64,000 bases of DNA from Rhizobium sophorae (GTDB taxonomy: Bacteria > Pseudomonadota > Alphaproteobacteria > Rhizobiales > Rhizobiaceae): contig NZ_JABFCN010000029.1 of assembly GCF_013087515.1 (NCBI RefSeq), positions 1 to 64,000 of the forward strand, given 5' to 3'. A program made the translations under genes and the position numbers. The stretch's first letter is position 1, and each line of letters starts with the position of its first letter. Below, one piece after another: positions 50,461 to 60,677 of the stretch. A model generated the notes under the pieces. It did not search any database and had not been told where the DNA came from. It worked only from the letters and a program-made list of their open reading frames with translations.

Positions 50461-51510
50461 TTGAACGGACAAGAATTGGTTTCTTCTTCACCGCGCCACC
50501 CCCGCACGCCGAGCGATACCAATCACTTCGTCCTGACGTTCGAGAACAACCGGTTCGCCAGCGAGCTCTTCGGTCAATTCGACCAGAACCTCAAGCTGCT
50601 CGAGCAACGGCTGAACATCGATGCGCGGGCACGCGGCAATTCGGTCGTCATCACCGGCGATATCGTGACCACCAATCAGGCGCGGCGCACGCTCGACTAT
50701 CTCTATGAAAAACTTCAGAAAGGCGGCAGCGTGGAACGATCCGACGTCGAGGGCGCAATCCGCATGGCGGTCGCCGCCGACGATCAGCTCAGCCTGCCGA
50801 CCATGGAGCGCAAGGCCAAGCTGACGATGGCGCAAGTGTCCACCCGCAAGAAGACGATCATCGCCCGCACGCCGACCCAGGACGCCTATATCAGGGCGCT
50901 GGAACGCGCCGAGCTCGTCTTCGGCGTCGGCCCGGCCGGCACCGGCAAGACCTATCTCGCCGTCGCCCATGCTGCTCAGCTGCTGGAGCGCGGTGCCGTC
51001 GAAAAGATCATCCTCTCGCGCCCGGCCGTCGAGGCCGGCGAGCGCCTCGGCTTCCTGCCCGGGGACATGAAGGAAAAGGTCGATCCCTATCTTCGTCCGC
51101 TCTATGACGCACTCTACGACATGATCCCCGCCGACAAGGTCGACCGGGCGATCACTGCCGGCGTCATCGAAATCGCGCCGCTCGCCTTCATGCGCGGCCG
51201 CACGCTCGCCAACGCCGCCATCATCCTCGACGAAGCGCAGAACACGACGTCGATGCAGATGAAGATGTTCCTGACGCGTCTCGGCGAGAATGCCCGCATG
51301 ATCGTCACCGGCGACCCGAGCCAGATCGATCTGCCGCGCGGCGTCAAATCCGGCCTCGTCGAGGCCTTGCAGCTTCTGAACGGCGTCGAGGGCATCTCGA
51401 TCGTGCGCTTCACGGATACCGACGTCGTCCGCCACCCGCTGGTCGGGCGCATCGTCAGAGCCTATGATTCCACCTATGCCGTCGCCGAAGACGTCAGCCG
51501 GCAGGGCTAA
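50461..51510 (+). CDS. PhoH-like ATPase (YbeZ)
   Basis: The 349-residue protein has an N-terminal KH-like region (about 25-110) and a PhoH P-loop ATPase domain with Walker A GPAGTGKTYLAVAHA and Walker B AAIILDEAQNTT. YbeZ-type proteins work with the neighbouring YbeY in rRNA maturation. The start is TTG at 50461, with AAGGAG about 9 bases upstream. Its stop overlaps ybeY by one base. Confidence 0.92.
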   Translation: MNGQELVSSSPRHPRTPSDTNHFVLTFENNRFASELFGQFDQNLKLLEQRLNIDARARGNSVVITGDIVTTNQARRTLDYLYEKLQKGGSVERSDVEGAIRMAVAADDQLSLPTMERKAKLTMAQVSTRKKTIIARTPTQDAYIRALERAELVFGVGPAGTGKTYLAVAHAAQLLERGAVEKIILSRPAVEAGERLGFLPGDMKEKVDPYLRPLYDALYDMIPADKVDRAITAGVIEIAPLAFMRGRTLANAAIILDEAQNTTSMQMKMFLTRLGENARMIVTGDPSQIDLPRGVKSGLVEALQLLNGVEGISIVRFTDTDVVRHPLVGRIVRAYDSTYAVAEDVSRQG

Positions 51511-52025
51511 TGGCCGAACTCGACATCCAGATCAGCGTCGAGGACATCGGCTGGCCCGGCGAGGAGACGCTACTGTCGTTTTGCGAACGCGTGCTCAGTG
51601 CCGCCGCGGTCTATCTCCGCGACAGCGAGAAGCAGCCCTTCCCGACGATGCCGCCCGAGGTTTCGCTTGTTTTCACCGACGATGCTTCGATCCAGGACAT
51701 CAACGCCGAATGGCGCGGCAAGGACAAGGCGACCAACGTGCTCTCCTTTCCGGCCTTTCCGGTTCAGCCCGGCAAGATGCCAGGCCCGATGCTCGGCGAC
51801 ATCATCATCGCTCGGGAGACGCTGGAGCGGGAAGCGGCCGAGCTCGAAAAGAGTTTCGACGACCACCTGACCCATCTTCTGGTGCACGGTTTCTTGCATC
51901 TTCTCGGCTACGACCATATGAATAGTGCCGAAGCCGAAATTATGGAGGGGTTGGAGACTCGCATTTTGGCGCAGCTCGGCCTATCTGATCCCTACGAGGG
52001 TCAAGACCTTAAAATGGAACCATGA
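51510..52025 (+). CDS. ybeY: Endoribonuclease YbeY
   Basis: YbeY matures 16S rRNA 3' ends and supports ribosome quality control; in rhizobia it also affects small-RNA regulation. The 171-residue protein has the zinc motif HGFLHLLGYDH (pattern HGxLHLxGYDH). The fused ending with phoH and a four-base overlap with the corC gene show tight coupling. Confidence 0.95.
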   Translation: MAELDIQISVEDIGWPGEETLLSFCERVLSAAAVYLRDSEKQPFPTMPPEVSLVFTDDASIQDINAEWRGKDKATNVLSFPAFPVQPGKMPGPMLGDIIIARETLEREAAELEKSFDDHLTHLLVHGFLHLLGYDHMNSAEAEIMEGLETRILAQLGLSDPYEGQDLKMEP

Positions 52026-53167
52026 GCGACTTTACGACGAAGCCGGCGGCAGACGCCAAGGACTCCGAGCCATCCTCCTCTTCCGACGAGGCAGGCAGTA
52101 GTAGTCGGCCATCCGGCCGATCACAATCCTTCTGGTCGCGCGCCGCGCGCATCCTTCGCCCGCAGCAGGGTTCGCGACTGCGCGAGGATCTCGCCGACGC
52201 GCTGATGACCGATGCGGCCGGCGACGACGCCTTTTCGCCCGACGAACGGGCGATGCTCAACAACATCCTGCGCTTTCGCGAGGTCCGCGTCGCCGACGTG
52301 ATGGTGCCGCGCGCCGATATCGAGGCGGTCGACCAGAACATCACCATCGGCGAACTGATGATCCTCTTCGAGGAATCCGGCCGCTCGCGCATGCCTGTCT
52401 ATGCCGATACGCTCGACGATCCGCGCGGCATGGTGCATATCCGCGACCTGCTCTCCTATGTCGCCAAGCAGGCGCGCAACAAGCGCCGTGGCCCGACGAA
52501 ACCGGCAGCTGTCGTGCCGGCGATCGAGGTTGCGCCCGAAAACATCCAGAAGACCACGCGTTCGGCCAAGCAGAATTTCGATCTCGCCCGCGTCGACCTG
52601 CAAAAGACGCTGGCCGAGGCCGGTATCATCCGCAAGATCCTGTTCGTGCCGCCGTCGATGCTGGCGTCCGACCTGTTGCGCCGGATGCAGGTGAACCGTA
52701 CGCAGATGGCGCTCGTCATCGATGAATATGGCGGCACTGACGGCCTTGCCTCGCATGAAGACATCGTCGAAATGGTGGTCGGCGACATTGACGACGAACA
52801 TGACGACGAAGAGGTGATGTTCAAGCGCGTCGCCGAGGACATGTTCATCGCCGACGCCCGCGTCGAGCTGGAAGAGATCGCCCAAGCGATCGGGCCGGAT
52901 TTCGACATCAGCGAGCAAGTCGACGAGGTCGATACGCTGGGCGGCCTGATCTTCTCCGCACTCGGCCGCATTCCGGTGCGCGGCGAGGTCGTCCAGGCGC
53001 TGCCGGGCTTCGAATTCCACATCCTCGACGCCGATCCGCGCCGCATCAAGCGGCTGCGCATCACCCGCAAGCGCCACGCGGTTCGCCGCCGCGCCAAGGC
53101 GGATGGCGACGCCGCTCCCGGCTCCGAGACCGGCGACGACCGGCCGGCGGAATCGACCGCCAACTGA
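52022..53167 (+). CDS. CBS-domain protein of the CorC/TlyC family
   Basis: The 381-residue protein has two CBS domains (VADVMVPRADIEAVDQNITI ..., about 95-245, interrupted by an insertion rich in Lys/Arg/Ala/Pro at about 155-190) and a C-terminal CorC_HlyC domain (about 270-350). Its N-terminus is Ser-rich and no DUF21 membrane domain is present. CorC is linked to Mg/Co efflux; 'hemolysin' labels are historical. It lies between ybeY and lnt, the standard order. Confidence 0.9.
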   Translation: MSDFTTKPAADAKDSEPSSSSDEAGSSSRPSGRSQSFWSRAARILRPQQGSRLREDLADALMTDAAGDDAFSPDERAMLNNILRFREVRVADVMVPRADIEAVDQNITIGELMILFEESGRSRMPVYADTLDDPRGMVHIRDLLSYVAKQARNKRRGPTKPAAVVPAIEVAPENIQKTTRSAKQNFDLARVDLQKTLAEAGIIRKILFVPPSMLASDLLRRMQVNRTQMALVIDEYGGTDGLASHEDIVEMVVGDIDDEHDDEEVMFKRVAEDMFIADARVELEEIAQAIGPDFDISEQVDEVDTLGGLIFSALGRIPVRGEVVQALPGFEFHILDADPRRIKRLRITRKRHAVRRRAKADGDAAPGSETGDDRPAESTAN

Positions 53168-53233
53168 CGGGACAAAGAGCCGCTTTTTTGAAAGACTGCG
53201 AATGGGTTGATTCGCGGTTTGATGGGAGTGCGC

Positions 53234-54838
53234 ATGGAGCGGCTTGCGGACAGGGTTATCCTCGTCTGGGGTTTCAAACGGTCGCTGCTGGCTATCGCCG
53301 CTGGGGCATTCGCGGTTCTGGCGCTGCCGCCCATCGGCTTTTTCGCGGCGATGTTCGTTTCCTTCACGCTGCTCGTCTGGCTGATCGACGGGGCGGCGGC
53401 TTCGCCTGAAAGCGGCCTGATCGGTAGGCTGTGGCCGGCGTTTGCCACCGGCTGGCTGTTCGGCTTCGGCTATTTCGTCGCCGGCCTCTGGTGGCTCGGC
53501 CATGCGCTGCTGGTCGATCAGGAAGAATTTGCCTGGGCGCTGCCCTTAGCAATCCTCGGGCTGCCGGCCTGTCTTGCGATCTTCTACGGCCTGGCGGCCG
53601 CCCTTGCCCGCGTCGTCTGGTCTGATGGCATGGGGCGGATCGCCGCGCTTGCGGCAGGCTTCGGGCTGATGGAATGGCTTCGAAGCGTGATCCTCACCGG
53701 CTTTCCCTGGAACGCCATCGGCTACGGCATCATGCCGGTTCCGCTGATGATGCAGTCCGCGCATGTGATCGGGGCGATGGGCGTGACGGCCCTTGCCGTC
53801 TTCGTCTTTTCTGCGCCCGCCCTTGCCGGGACGCGACAGGGCGCGCGACCGGGCATTGCGCTCGCCCTCCTGCTATTTGCTGCCCATCTCGGTTATGGCG
53901 CTTATGTTCTCCATCTCGCGCCGCGTCCGGACGCATTGCCTGAGGACAAGCGGCCGGTGGTGCGGCTGGTGCAGCCGGCGATCGACCAGACAGAGAAAAT
54001 GGATAATGACGTCGACCGCGCCGCAATCTTCGAGACGCATCTGAAGCTGTCGGCCGAAGCGCCGAAGAATGGCGGGCGCAAGCCCGATATCATCGTCTGG
54101 CCGGAAACCGCGATCCCCTTCATCCTGACCGACAATCAGGATGCGCTGACGCGGATTGCCGATACGCTCGATGACAATCAGATCCTGATCGCCGGCGCCG
54201 TTCGCGCCGAGGAGATGGGACCGGGCACACCGCCGCGCTACTATAATTCCATCTACGTGATCGATGGCCGCGGACAGATCATCGCCGCCTCCGACAAGGT
54301 GCATCTGGTGCCCTTCGGCGAATATCTGCCCTTCGAGGACGTGCTCACCGAATTCGGCATCCAGAACGTCGTCGAGATCCCGGGCGGCTTTTCGGCCGCG
54401 GCAAGCCGGCACCTGCTGGCACTGCCCGGCGGGCTCAATCTCTATCCGCTGATCTGCTACGAGATCATTTTCCCCGGCGAAATGACCGGTGACATAAAAG
54501 ACGCCAACGCGATCCTCAATATCACCAACGATGCCTGGTTCGGCGCGACGCCCGGCCCCTACCAGCATTTCCAGCAGGCCCGAGTGCGGGCTGTTGAAAC
54601 CGGCCTGCCGCTGATTCGCGACGCCAATAGCGGCATTTCAGCGCTGGTGAATGCGCATGGGGAAATTATTGCGGGCCTCGATCTTGGAGAAACCGGCTTC
54701 GTCGATGCAACGCTCGATAGTATCAGCACTGGAGTCGGAACGACATTCCCCCGGCAAACATACTTCTGGTTGACCGAGGCGCTGCTGATTTTGATTGCGC
54801 TAATTTCTCGCAGAGGTTTTATTTCCGGGTTGAATTGA
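53234..54838 (+). CDS. lnt: Apolipoprotein N-acyltransferase
   Basis: Lnt adds the third acyl chain to lipoproteins in the inner membrane. The 534-residue protein has about six transmembrane helices in its first 200 residues and a nitrilase-like periplasmic domain. Its catalytic motifs are WPETAIPF (Glu), KVHLVPFGEYLPF (Lys) and LICYEIIFPGE (Cys). ATG 53234 has GGGAG about 6 bases upstream and is preferred over in-frame starts at 53207 and 53222. Confidence 0.95.
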   Translation: MERLADRVILVWGFKRSLLAIAAGAFAVLALPPIGFFAAMFVSFTLLVWLIDGAAASPESGLIGRLWPAFATGWLFGFGYFVAGLWWLGHALLVDQEEFAWALPLAILGLPACLAIFYGLAAALARVVWSDGMGRIAALAAGFGLMEWLRSVILTGFPWNAIGYGIMPVPLMMQSAHVIGAMGVTALAVFVFSAPALAGTRQGARPGIALALLLFAAHLGYGAYVLHLAPRPDALPEDKRPVVRLVQPAIDQTEKMDNDVDRAAIFETHLKLSAEAPKNGGRKPDIIVWPETAIPFILTDNQDALTRIADTLDDNQILIAGAVRAEEMGPGTPPRYYNSIYVIDGRGQIIAASDKVHLVPFGEYLPFEDVLTEFGIQNVVEIPGGFSAAASRHLLALPGGLNLYPLICYEIIFPGEMTGDIKDANAILNITNDAWFGATPGPYQHFQQARVRAVETGLPLIRDANSGISALVNAHGEIIAGLDLGETGFVDATLDSISTGVGTTFPRQTYFWLTEALLILIALISRRGFISGLN

Positions 54839-54990
54839 CCAAAAACCCCTAAAATTGCATAGTGATGTCAATCGGCGTTCTTAACGTATGTTTGAAGGTG
54901 GGTTCCTCACCGCTTACAACGTGGCGTTTTGGGATGGATCAGGGGCATGCCGGTTAGAAACAGGTTAAAATTCTTAGCTAGGGCACGACC

Positions 54991-55407
54991 ATGATTGAAA
55001 ACAAGAAGAAGCCGAATCCGATCGACATCCATGTTGGCAGCCGTATTCGCCTCCGCCGTACGATGCTGGGCATGAGCCAGGAAAAGCTTGGCGAAAGCCT
55101 TGGCATCACCTTCCAGCAGATCCAGAAATACGAAAAGGGCACCAACCGTGTCGGCGCAAGCCGTCTGCAGAACATCTCGAACATCCTCAATGTTCCGGTG
55201 TCGTTTTTCTTCGAGGACGCGCCCGGCGAACATTCCAGTGCCGGCGGCGGCATGGAAGCCTCCAGCTCGAATTACGTCGTCGATTTCCTGTCGTCCTCGG
55301 AGGGACTGCAGCTCAACCGCGCCTTCGTCAAGATTTCCGATCCGAAGGTTCGCCGGAAGGTCGTGGAGCTGGTGAAGGCGCTCGCCGCTGAAGCCGACTC
55401 CGACTGA
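54991..55407 (+). CDS. praR: XRE-family transcriptional regulator (PraR/PhrR type)
   Basis: The 138-residue protein has an N-terminal Cro/CI helix-turn-helix (about 17-75, SRIRLRRTMLGMSQEKLGES, then ITFQQIQKYEKGTNRVG) and a C-terminal region (about 95-138) that ends LVKALAAEADSD. In R. leguminosarum PraR represses quorum-sensing and adhesion genes; in Sinorhizobium PhrR is acid- and stress-induced. The position between lnt and metK supports this identity, which remains a judgement from memory. Confidence 0.87.
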   Translation: MIENKKKPNPIDIHVGSRIRLRRTMLGMSQEKLGESLGITFQQIQKYEKGTNRVGASRLQNISNILNVPVSFFFEDAPGEHSSAGGGMEASSSNYVVDFLSSSEGLQLNRAFVKISDPKVRRKVVELVKALAAEADSD

Positions 55408-55433
55408 ACCACGACCATCGCAGAATTCGAAAG

Positions 55434-55455
55434 GCGGTCGAAAGGCCGCTTTTTT
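55434..55455 (+). terminator. Rho-independent terminator after praR
   Basis: GCGGTC-GAAA-GGCCGC forms a 6-bp stem with one G-U pair and a GNRA-type tetraloop, followed by six T residues. It lies 27 bases after the praR stop and separates it from the metK leader. Confidence 0.85.
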
Positions 55456-55584
55456 GCGTTTTTGGGGCAAAATTTGTCACTTTGCCGCAGATATAAAGAT
55501 ATATTTATGTCCTTCTGCGCTTGTCATCGGCTCTCGAACTGAGTACCTACTAGCTGGCTTTTATTCTTTGAGGGGAATCCCGAA
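55456..55584 (+). promoter_or_regulatory. Promoter/leader of metK
   Basis: This short AT-rich region between the praR terminator and metK should hold the metK promoter. GAGGGG lies about 10 bases before the ATG. I looked for a SAM-responsive riboswitch (SAM-II or similar) and saw no convincing match. The sequence ATATAAAGATATATTTAT (55488-55508 region) is unusually AT-rich for this genome. Confidence 0.4.
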
Positions 55585-56823
<1,239 letters not shown>

Positions 56824-56831
56824 GATAAAGC

Positions 56832-57533
56832 ATGACGGATATGGAACGCCGCGGCCGGGCGACCGAAGCCTTCTTCGGTCGCCGCAAGGGCAAGGCCCTG
56901 CGCGAACAGCAGGCCGAGACGCTGAACAGTCTCCTGCCGGCATTCCTGATCAATCTCTCAGCGGCTCCCCCGGAGCCGCTGACATCCCTCTTCCCGGTTC
57001 CCGTCGAAAGATTACGACTGGAAATCGGTTTCGGCGGCGGCGAGCATCTGATCCACCGCGCGCTGGAGAGGCCTTCGACCGGCTTCATCGGTGTCGAACC
57101 CTTCGTCAATTCCATGCAGAAGCTGCTGTCGCGCATCGGCGAGACGGGTGCCTCCAATATCCGCGTCTATAATGACGACGCGACGCAGCTGCTCGACTGG
57201 CTGCCGGACGGGTCACTCGATCAGATCGATCTGCTCTATCCCGATCCCTGGCCGAAGCGGAAGCACTGGAAGCGGCGCTTCGTCTCGAAAACCAATCTCG
57301 ACCGCTTTCATCGCGTGCTGAAGCCCGGCGGCCTGTTCTGTTTCGCCTCCGACATCGACACCTATGTGAACTGGACGCTGATCAAATGCCGCGATCATGG
57401 CGGTTTCGACTGGATAGCCGACAATGCAGCCGATTGGCTGACCCCCTATGAGGGCTGGCCGAGCACACGGTACGAGGCCAAGGCGCGGCGCGAGGGCCGG
57501 TCCTCGGCCTATCTGACTTTCAGGAAAATCTGA
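56832..57533 (+). CDS. trmB: tRNA (guanine-N7-)-methyltransferase
   Basis: TrmB methylates G46 of tRNA. The 233-residue enzyme has the SAM-binding motif RLEIGFGGGEHLIH, the IGVEPFVNSMQKLL acidic loop and the conserved LLYPDPWPKRKHWKRRFV. It starts 8 bases after metK, so it is probably co-transcribed with it. Confidence 0.95.
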   Translation: MTDMERRGRATEAFFGRRKGKALREQQAETLNSLLPAFLINLSAAPPEPLTSLFPVPVERLRLEIGFGGGEHLIHRALERPSTGFIGVEPFVNSMQKLLSRIGETGASNIRVYNDDATQLLDWLPDGSLDQIDLLYPDPWPKRKHWKRRFVSKTNLDRFHRVLKPGGLFCFASDIDTYVNWTLIKCRDHGGFDWIADNAADWLTPYEGWPSTRYEAKARREGRSSAYLTFRKI

Positions 57534-57693
57534 GGCTGCCGGCAAGTCGGCGAACACGCCGAACGCGCTACGCTCTCACTTCCGGCGCGTAGAGTTCCGC
57601 CGTGGAACGGTTGCAATTGGCGCTCCCGCGACTATTTTCTGTGCTGGCCACCCTCCTCTCAAATGGAAGAGAGAAAATGACCGGGAGCAATTC

Positions 57694-57960
57694 ATGTGCC
57701 GAAATATAAAACCCCTGTTCAATTTCGATCCGCCAGCGACGGACCACGAGGTCCATGATGCCGCGCTCCAGTTCGTGCGCAAGGTGAGCGGAACGACCAA
57801 ACCGTCGAAGCGCAATGAGCTCGCATTCGAACGCGCGGTCAATTCGATCGCGGTATGTGCCCGCGAACTGCTCGATTCGCTGGAAACATCTCAACCTCCT
57901 CGTGATCGCGAAGAGGTCGCGGCAAAGGCGCGCGCGCGAACGGCGGTGCGGTTCGCTTAA
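57694..57960 (+). CDS. DUF2277 domain protein
   Basis: The 88-residue protein begins MCRNIKPLFNFDPPATDHEV, the signature start of DUF2277, and continues ALQFVRKVSGTTKPSK. Function is unknown in the literature I recall. A CRN motif with Cys2 and an all-helical body are typical. The 160 bases before it show no recognisable gene. Confidence 0.85.
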   Translation: MCRNIKPLFNFDPPATDHEVHDAALQFVRKVSGTTKPSKRNELAFERAVNSIAVCARELLDSLETSQPPRDREEVAAKARARTAVRFA

Positions 57961-58014
57961 GGAAACCCTGTCGCGCACAGGAGATCTCAATCAAGGCTCA
58001 AATGGCCTTGACGG

Positions 58015-58272
58015 TCAGTGCAGGCTGACTGTCTTCAATTCGTCCTCGGCAGCCTTGAAGAAGGTGCTGGAGCGGTTGTCGGTCAGCAGGATCGGCGTGC
58101 CGTCGGCGCCGAAGAGTGCCCAGAGATCGACGTTCGGATCGATATCCGGCGCCTCGGGAAAGCACTTGGCGACCTCATCGGTCCGCATTTTTCTGATATA
58201 GGCGACCTCGCCGTTGCCGATGTGGGCAAGCTCGGATTTGGTCAAGTGAGACGTGGCTTCTTTCATCAACAT
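58015..58272 (-). CDS. DUF1150 family protein
   Basis: The 85-residue protein (LTKSELAHIGNGEVAYIRKM ... LWALFGADGTPILLTDNRS) matches the DUF1150 pattern. Such small proteins are typically next to hsp20 in alphaproteobacteria. ATG 58272 has GGAGG 7 bases upstream; the frame extends to 58299. It lies 47 bases after the hsp20 stop on the same strand, so it is likely in the heat-shock operon. Confidence 0.82.
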   Translation of the reverse strand: MLMKEATSHLTKSELAHIGNGEVAYIRKMRTDEVAKCFPEAPDIDPNVDLWALFGADGTPILLTDNRSSTFFKAAEDELKTVSLH

Positions 58273-58319
58273 TCCTGTTCCTCCGGGAGAAGGGACCAAC
58301 GGTTCGACAAACCGTTGTG

Positions 58320-58745
58320 CTACTGTGAGACCGAAATGTTAATTTTCTTGACCATGCGCGCGGGTTCCGGACGAATTAGATCGACGGAGAGCAGACCGTT
58401 CTTCAGGCCGGCGCCGAGCACCTGCATACCGTCGGCAAGAACGAAAGTCCGCTGGAACTGACGGGCGGCGATACCGCGATAGAGATAGTCCCGCTCGCCC
58501 TGTTCGACCTGACGGCCGCGGATCACAAGCTGGTTTTCCTCAATGGAGACATCAAGTTCCTCCTCGCTGAAACCGGCCACGGCAAGGGTGATGCGCAGAC
58601 GTTCCGGCGCGCCGGTGTCGGCGGCGATGCGTTCGATATTATAAGGCGGATATCCGTCACTCGCCTTGGAAATGCGCTCCAGCGTCTTTTCCATGGCATC
58701 GAAGCCTAGAAGCAGCGGGCTGGCGAAAGGGGTAATGCGGCTCAT
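58320..58745 (-). CDS. Small heat-shock protein (Hsp20 / alpha-crystallin family)
   Basis: The 141-residue chaperone has the alpha-crystallin domain (about 35-130; YPPYNIERIAADTGAPERLR, LAVAGFSEEELDVSIEENQL, the RGIAARQFQRTFVL segment and the NGLLSVDLIR motif) and a short C-terminal tail. It holds unfolding proteins during heat stress. The upstream sequence has a sigma32-like promoter and a ROSE-type hairpin that hides the ribosome-binding site. It is probably co-transcribed with the DUF1150 gene. Confidence 0.93.
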   Translation of the reverse strand: MSRITPFASPLLLGFDAMEKTLERISKASDGYPPYNIERIAADTGAPERLRITLAVAGFSEEELDVSIEENQLVIRGRQVEQGERDYLYRGIAARQFQRTFVLADGMQVLGAGLKNGLLSVDLIRPEPARMVKKINISVSQ

Positions 58746-58754
58746 CTCTTTTCA

Positions 58755-58774
58755 AGTCCTTGATTCAAGCGACC
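58755..58774 (-). promoter_or_regulatory. ROSE-like RNA thermometer hairpin of the hsp20 leader
   Basis: On the minus strand the leader reads GGUCGCUUG-AAU-CAAGGACU. The stem has eight pairs (one G-U) with a single unpaired G, exactly the ROSE core in which UYGCU (here UCGCU) faces the AGGA of the Shine-Dalgarno sequence. The AGGA is 11 bases before the ATG at 58745. A second hairpin upstream (CGGCAGCATCC/GGATGCCG, 58789-58807) would complete a short ROSE element. Structure is deduced by hand. Confidence 0.7.
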
Positions 58775-58808
58775 ATCCCGGACCTTAACGGCAGCATCCG
58801 GATGCCGC

Positions 58809-58840
58809 TAATATGGGAAGAGGAGCCCGGCGCTGCAAGG
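58809..58840 (-). promoter_or_regulatory. Sigma32 (RpoH)-type promoter of hsp20
   Basis: On the minus strand, CCTTGCAG (58833-58840) and CCCATATTA (58809-58817) are separated by 15 bases and match the heat-shock sigma factor pattern CTTGAA / CCCCATNT. The expected transcript starts about 55-60 bases before the hsp20 ATG, which fits the length of the leader with the two hairpins. Confidence 0.65.
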
Positions 58841-59024
58841 CATCGGACGCGCTGCGCCGGCGTCACCTCTCGATTTTAAGGCGATGGCGTCAGGCTCTTT
58901 CCTTGACAAAGCACCTGCTGCCTCGCATCAAAACATGCCCGCGCGGATTGTGCTGATTTGTGACGGGACATGAAGAAATCGGTGCATGCCCGATAACACG
59001 CAGTGCGAGGATGGGACGATCGGA

Positions 59025-59969
59025 ATGGCAAGCGCAAGAAAGATCATCATCGACACGGATCCCGGTCAGGACGACGCGGCCGCCATCATGCTTGCCTTCG
59101 GCAGCCCTAATGAGCTGGAGGTGCTGGGAATCACGACGGTCGCCGGCAATGTGCCGCTTTCGCTCACCAGCCGTAATGCGCGCATCATCTGCGAGCTCTG
59201 CGGCCGGACGGAGACGAAGGTTTTCGCCGGCGCCGACGCGCCGATCGCCCGCAAGCTGGTGACCGCCGAACATGTGCACGGCAAGACCGGCCTCGACGGT
59301 CCGGACCTCAGCGAGCCGACGATGGTGCTGCAGCCCGGCCATGCCGTCGACTTCATCATCGAGACGCTGCGCCGCGAGCCTGAAGGCACGGTGACGCTGT
59401 GTACGCTCGGGCCGCTCACCAATATCGGCATGGCCTTCCAGAAAGCGCCCGATATCGTCCCCAGCATCCGCGAACTGGTGATGATGGGCGGCGGCTTCTT
59501 CGAGGGCGGCAACATCACGCCGGCGGCAGAATTCAACATCTATGTCGATCCCGAGGCGGCCGATATCGTCTTTCGCTCGGGCGTTCCGATCGTGATGATG
59601 CCGCTAGACGTGACGCATCAATTGCTGACCCGTAAGGACCGGGTGAAGCGCATGGCCGAGATCGGCACGGCGCCGGCAAAGGCCATGGTCGAGATGCTGG
59701 AATTCTTCGAACGTTTCGACATCGAGAAATACGGCTCCGACGGCGGGCCGCTGCACGACCCGACCGTTGTCGCCTACCTGCTGAAGCCGGAGCTTTTCAA
59801 GGGCCGGGACTGCAATGTCGAGATCGAGGTCCAGTCCGAACTTACCGTCGGTATGACCGTCGTCGACTGGTGGCACGTGACCGAGCGCAAGCGCAATGCC
59901 AGGGTCATGCGCCATGTCGATGCGGACGGCTTCTTCGATCTGCTGATCGAACGCTTCGCCCGCATCTAA
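59025..59969 (+). CDS. Nucleoside hydrolase (IunH family)
   Basis: The 314-residue enzyme hydrolyses ribonucleosides to base and ribose. It has the metal-site motif IIIDTDPGQDDAAA near the N-terminus, GPLTNIGMAF, the MMGGGFFEGGNITPAAEFNIY segment and DVTHQLL, as in RihA/RihB-type enzymes. Base preference is unknown. ATG 59025 gives the usual start; an in-frame ATG at 58986 is possible. Confidence 0.9.
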   Translation: MASARKIIIDTDPGQDDAAAIMLAFGSPNELEVLGITTVAGNVPLSLTSRNARIICELCGRTETKVFAGADAPIARKLVTAEHVHGKTGLDGPDLSEPTMVLQPGHAVDFIIETLRREPEGTVTLCTLGPLTNIGMAFQKAPDIVPSIRELVMMGGGFFEGGNITPAAEFNIYVDPEAADIVFRSGVPIVMMPLDVTHQLLTRKDRVKRMAEIGTAPAKAMVEMLEFFERFDIEKYGSDGGPLHDPTVVAYLLKPELFKGRDCNVEIEVQSELTVGMTVVDWWHVTERKRNARVMRHVDADGFFDLLIERFARI

Positions 59970-59981
59970 AACTTCGGTTTA

Positions 59982-60002
59982 CCTTCCTCGCGAGGAGGAA
60001 GG
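59982..60002. terminator. Inverted repeat between convergent genes (candidate terminator)
   Basis: CCTTCCTC-GCGAG-GAGGAAGG is a perfect 8-bp inverted repeat with a 5-base loop, between the nucleoside-hydrolase stop (+) and the grpE stop (-). No long T-tract follows on either strand, so the terminator role is inferred from position. Confidence 0.5.
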
Positions 60003-60010
60003 AAACGATC

Positions 60011-60643
60011 TCAGGCGTCTTTCTCGTCGAAGACGGAATTGGTTTCGGCTTCGGCCGGCTTCGGGCCGCCCTTGGCAACGCCGACCATGGCCGGGCGCAG
60101 CACGCGCTCGCCGATGGTGAAGCCTGCCTGAACAACCTGGACGACCGTGTTGTTCGGCACGTCCGGGTTCGGCACCTCGAACATCGCCTGATGGAAATTC
60201 GGATCGAACTTCTGGCCAACCGGCTCCAGCTTGCGGACGCCGTGGCGCTCGAGAGCCGACAGCATGGCGCGCTCGGTCATCTCGACACCTTCGATCAGCG
60301 TGCTCAGGCCGGCATCGGCGGCAGCCTTGGTCTCCGGAGAGATGGCATCAAGGGCGCGGCGCAGATTGTCGGAGACGGCGAGCATGTCGCGCGCGAAACC
60401 CGCGACGGAATAGGACTTGGCATCCTTCACCTCACGCTCGGTGCGTCGGCGCAGATTGTCCATCTCGGCAGCAAGGCGCAGATAACGGTCGCGCAGTTCG
60501 CCGTTTTCGGCTTTCAGAAGCTCGATCGGGTCCGGCTGGGCGGGCTCTTGCTGCGCAATTTCGTTCTCGACGTAGGCGGCAGCGTCGGCTGCGGCATCGG
60601 CCGCAGTTGCGTCAGGTCCGTTTTTCGTCGTGTCATCGGTCAT
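60011..60643 (-). CDS. grpE: Nucleotide-exchange factor GrpE
   Basis: GrpE releases ADP from DnaK. The 210-residue protein has an acidic, disordered N-terminus (about 1-35), a coiled coil (about 40-100, ELRDRYLRLAAEMDNLRRRT) and the C-terminal beta-wing domain with FDPNFHQAMFEVPNPDVPNN. It is 111 bases downstream of hrcA on the same strand. Confidence 0.95.
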   Translation of the reverse strand: MTDDTTKNGPDATAADAAADAAAYVENEIAQQEPAQPDPIELLKAENGELRDRYLRLAAEMDNLRRRTEREVKDAKSYSVAGFARDMLAVSDNLRRALDAISPETKAAADAGLSTLIEGVEMTERAMLSALERHGVRKLEPVGQKFDPNFHQAMFEVPNPDVPNNTVVQVVQAGFTIGERVLRPAMVGVAKGGPKPAEAETNSVFDEKDA

Positions 60644-60677
60644 GACGGTCTCCGGTTGGTGTCTTCAGATGCGCCCG

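Noticed and set aside
55408..55584. SAM riboswitch in front of metK
   Set aside because: The leader is short, contains the praR terminator, and shows no SAM-II-like pseudoknot or other recognised core.
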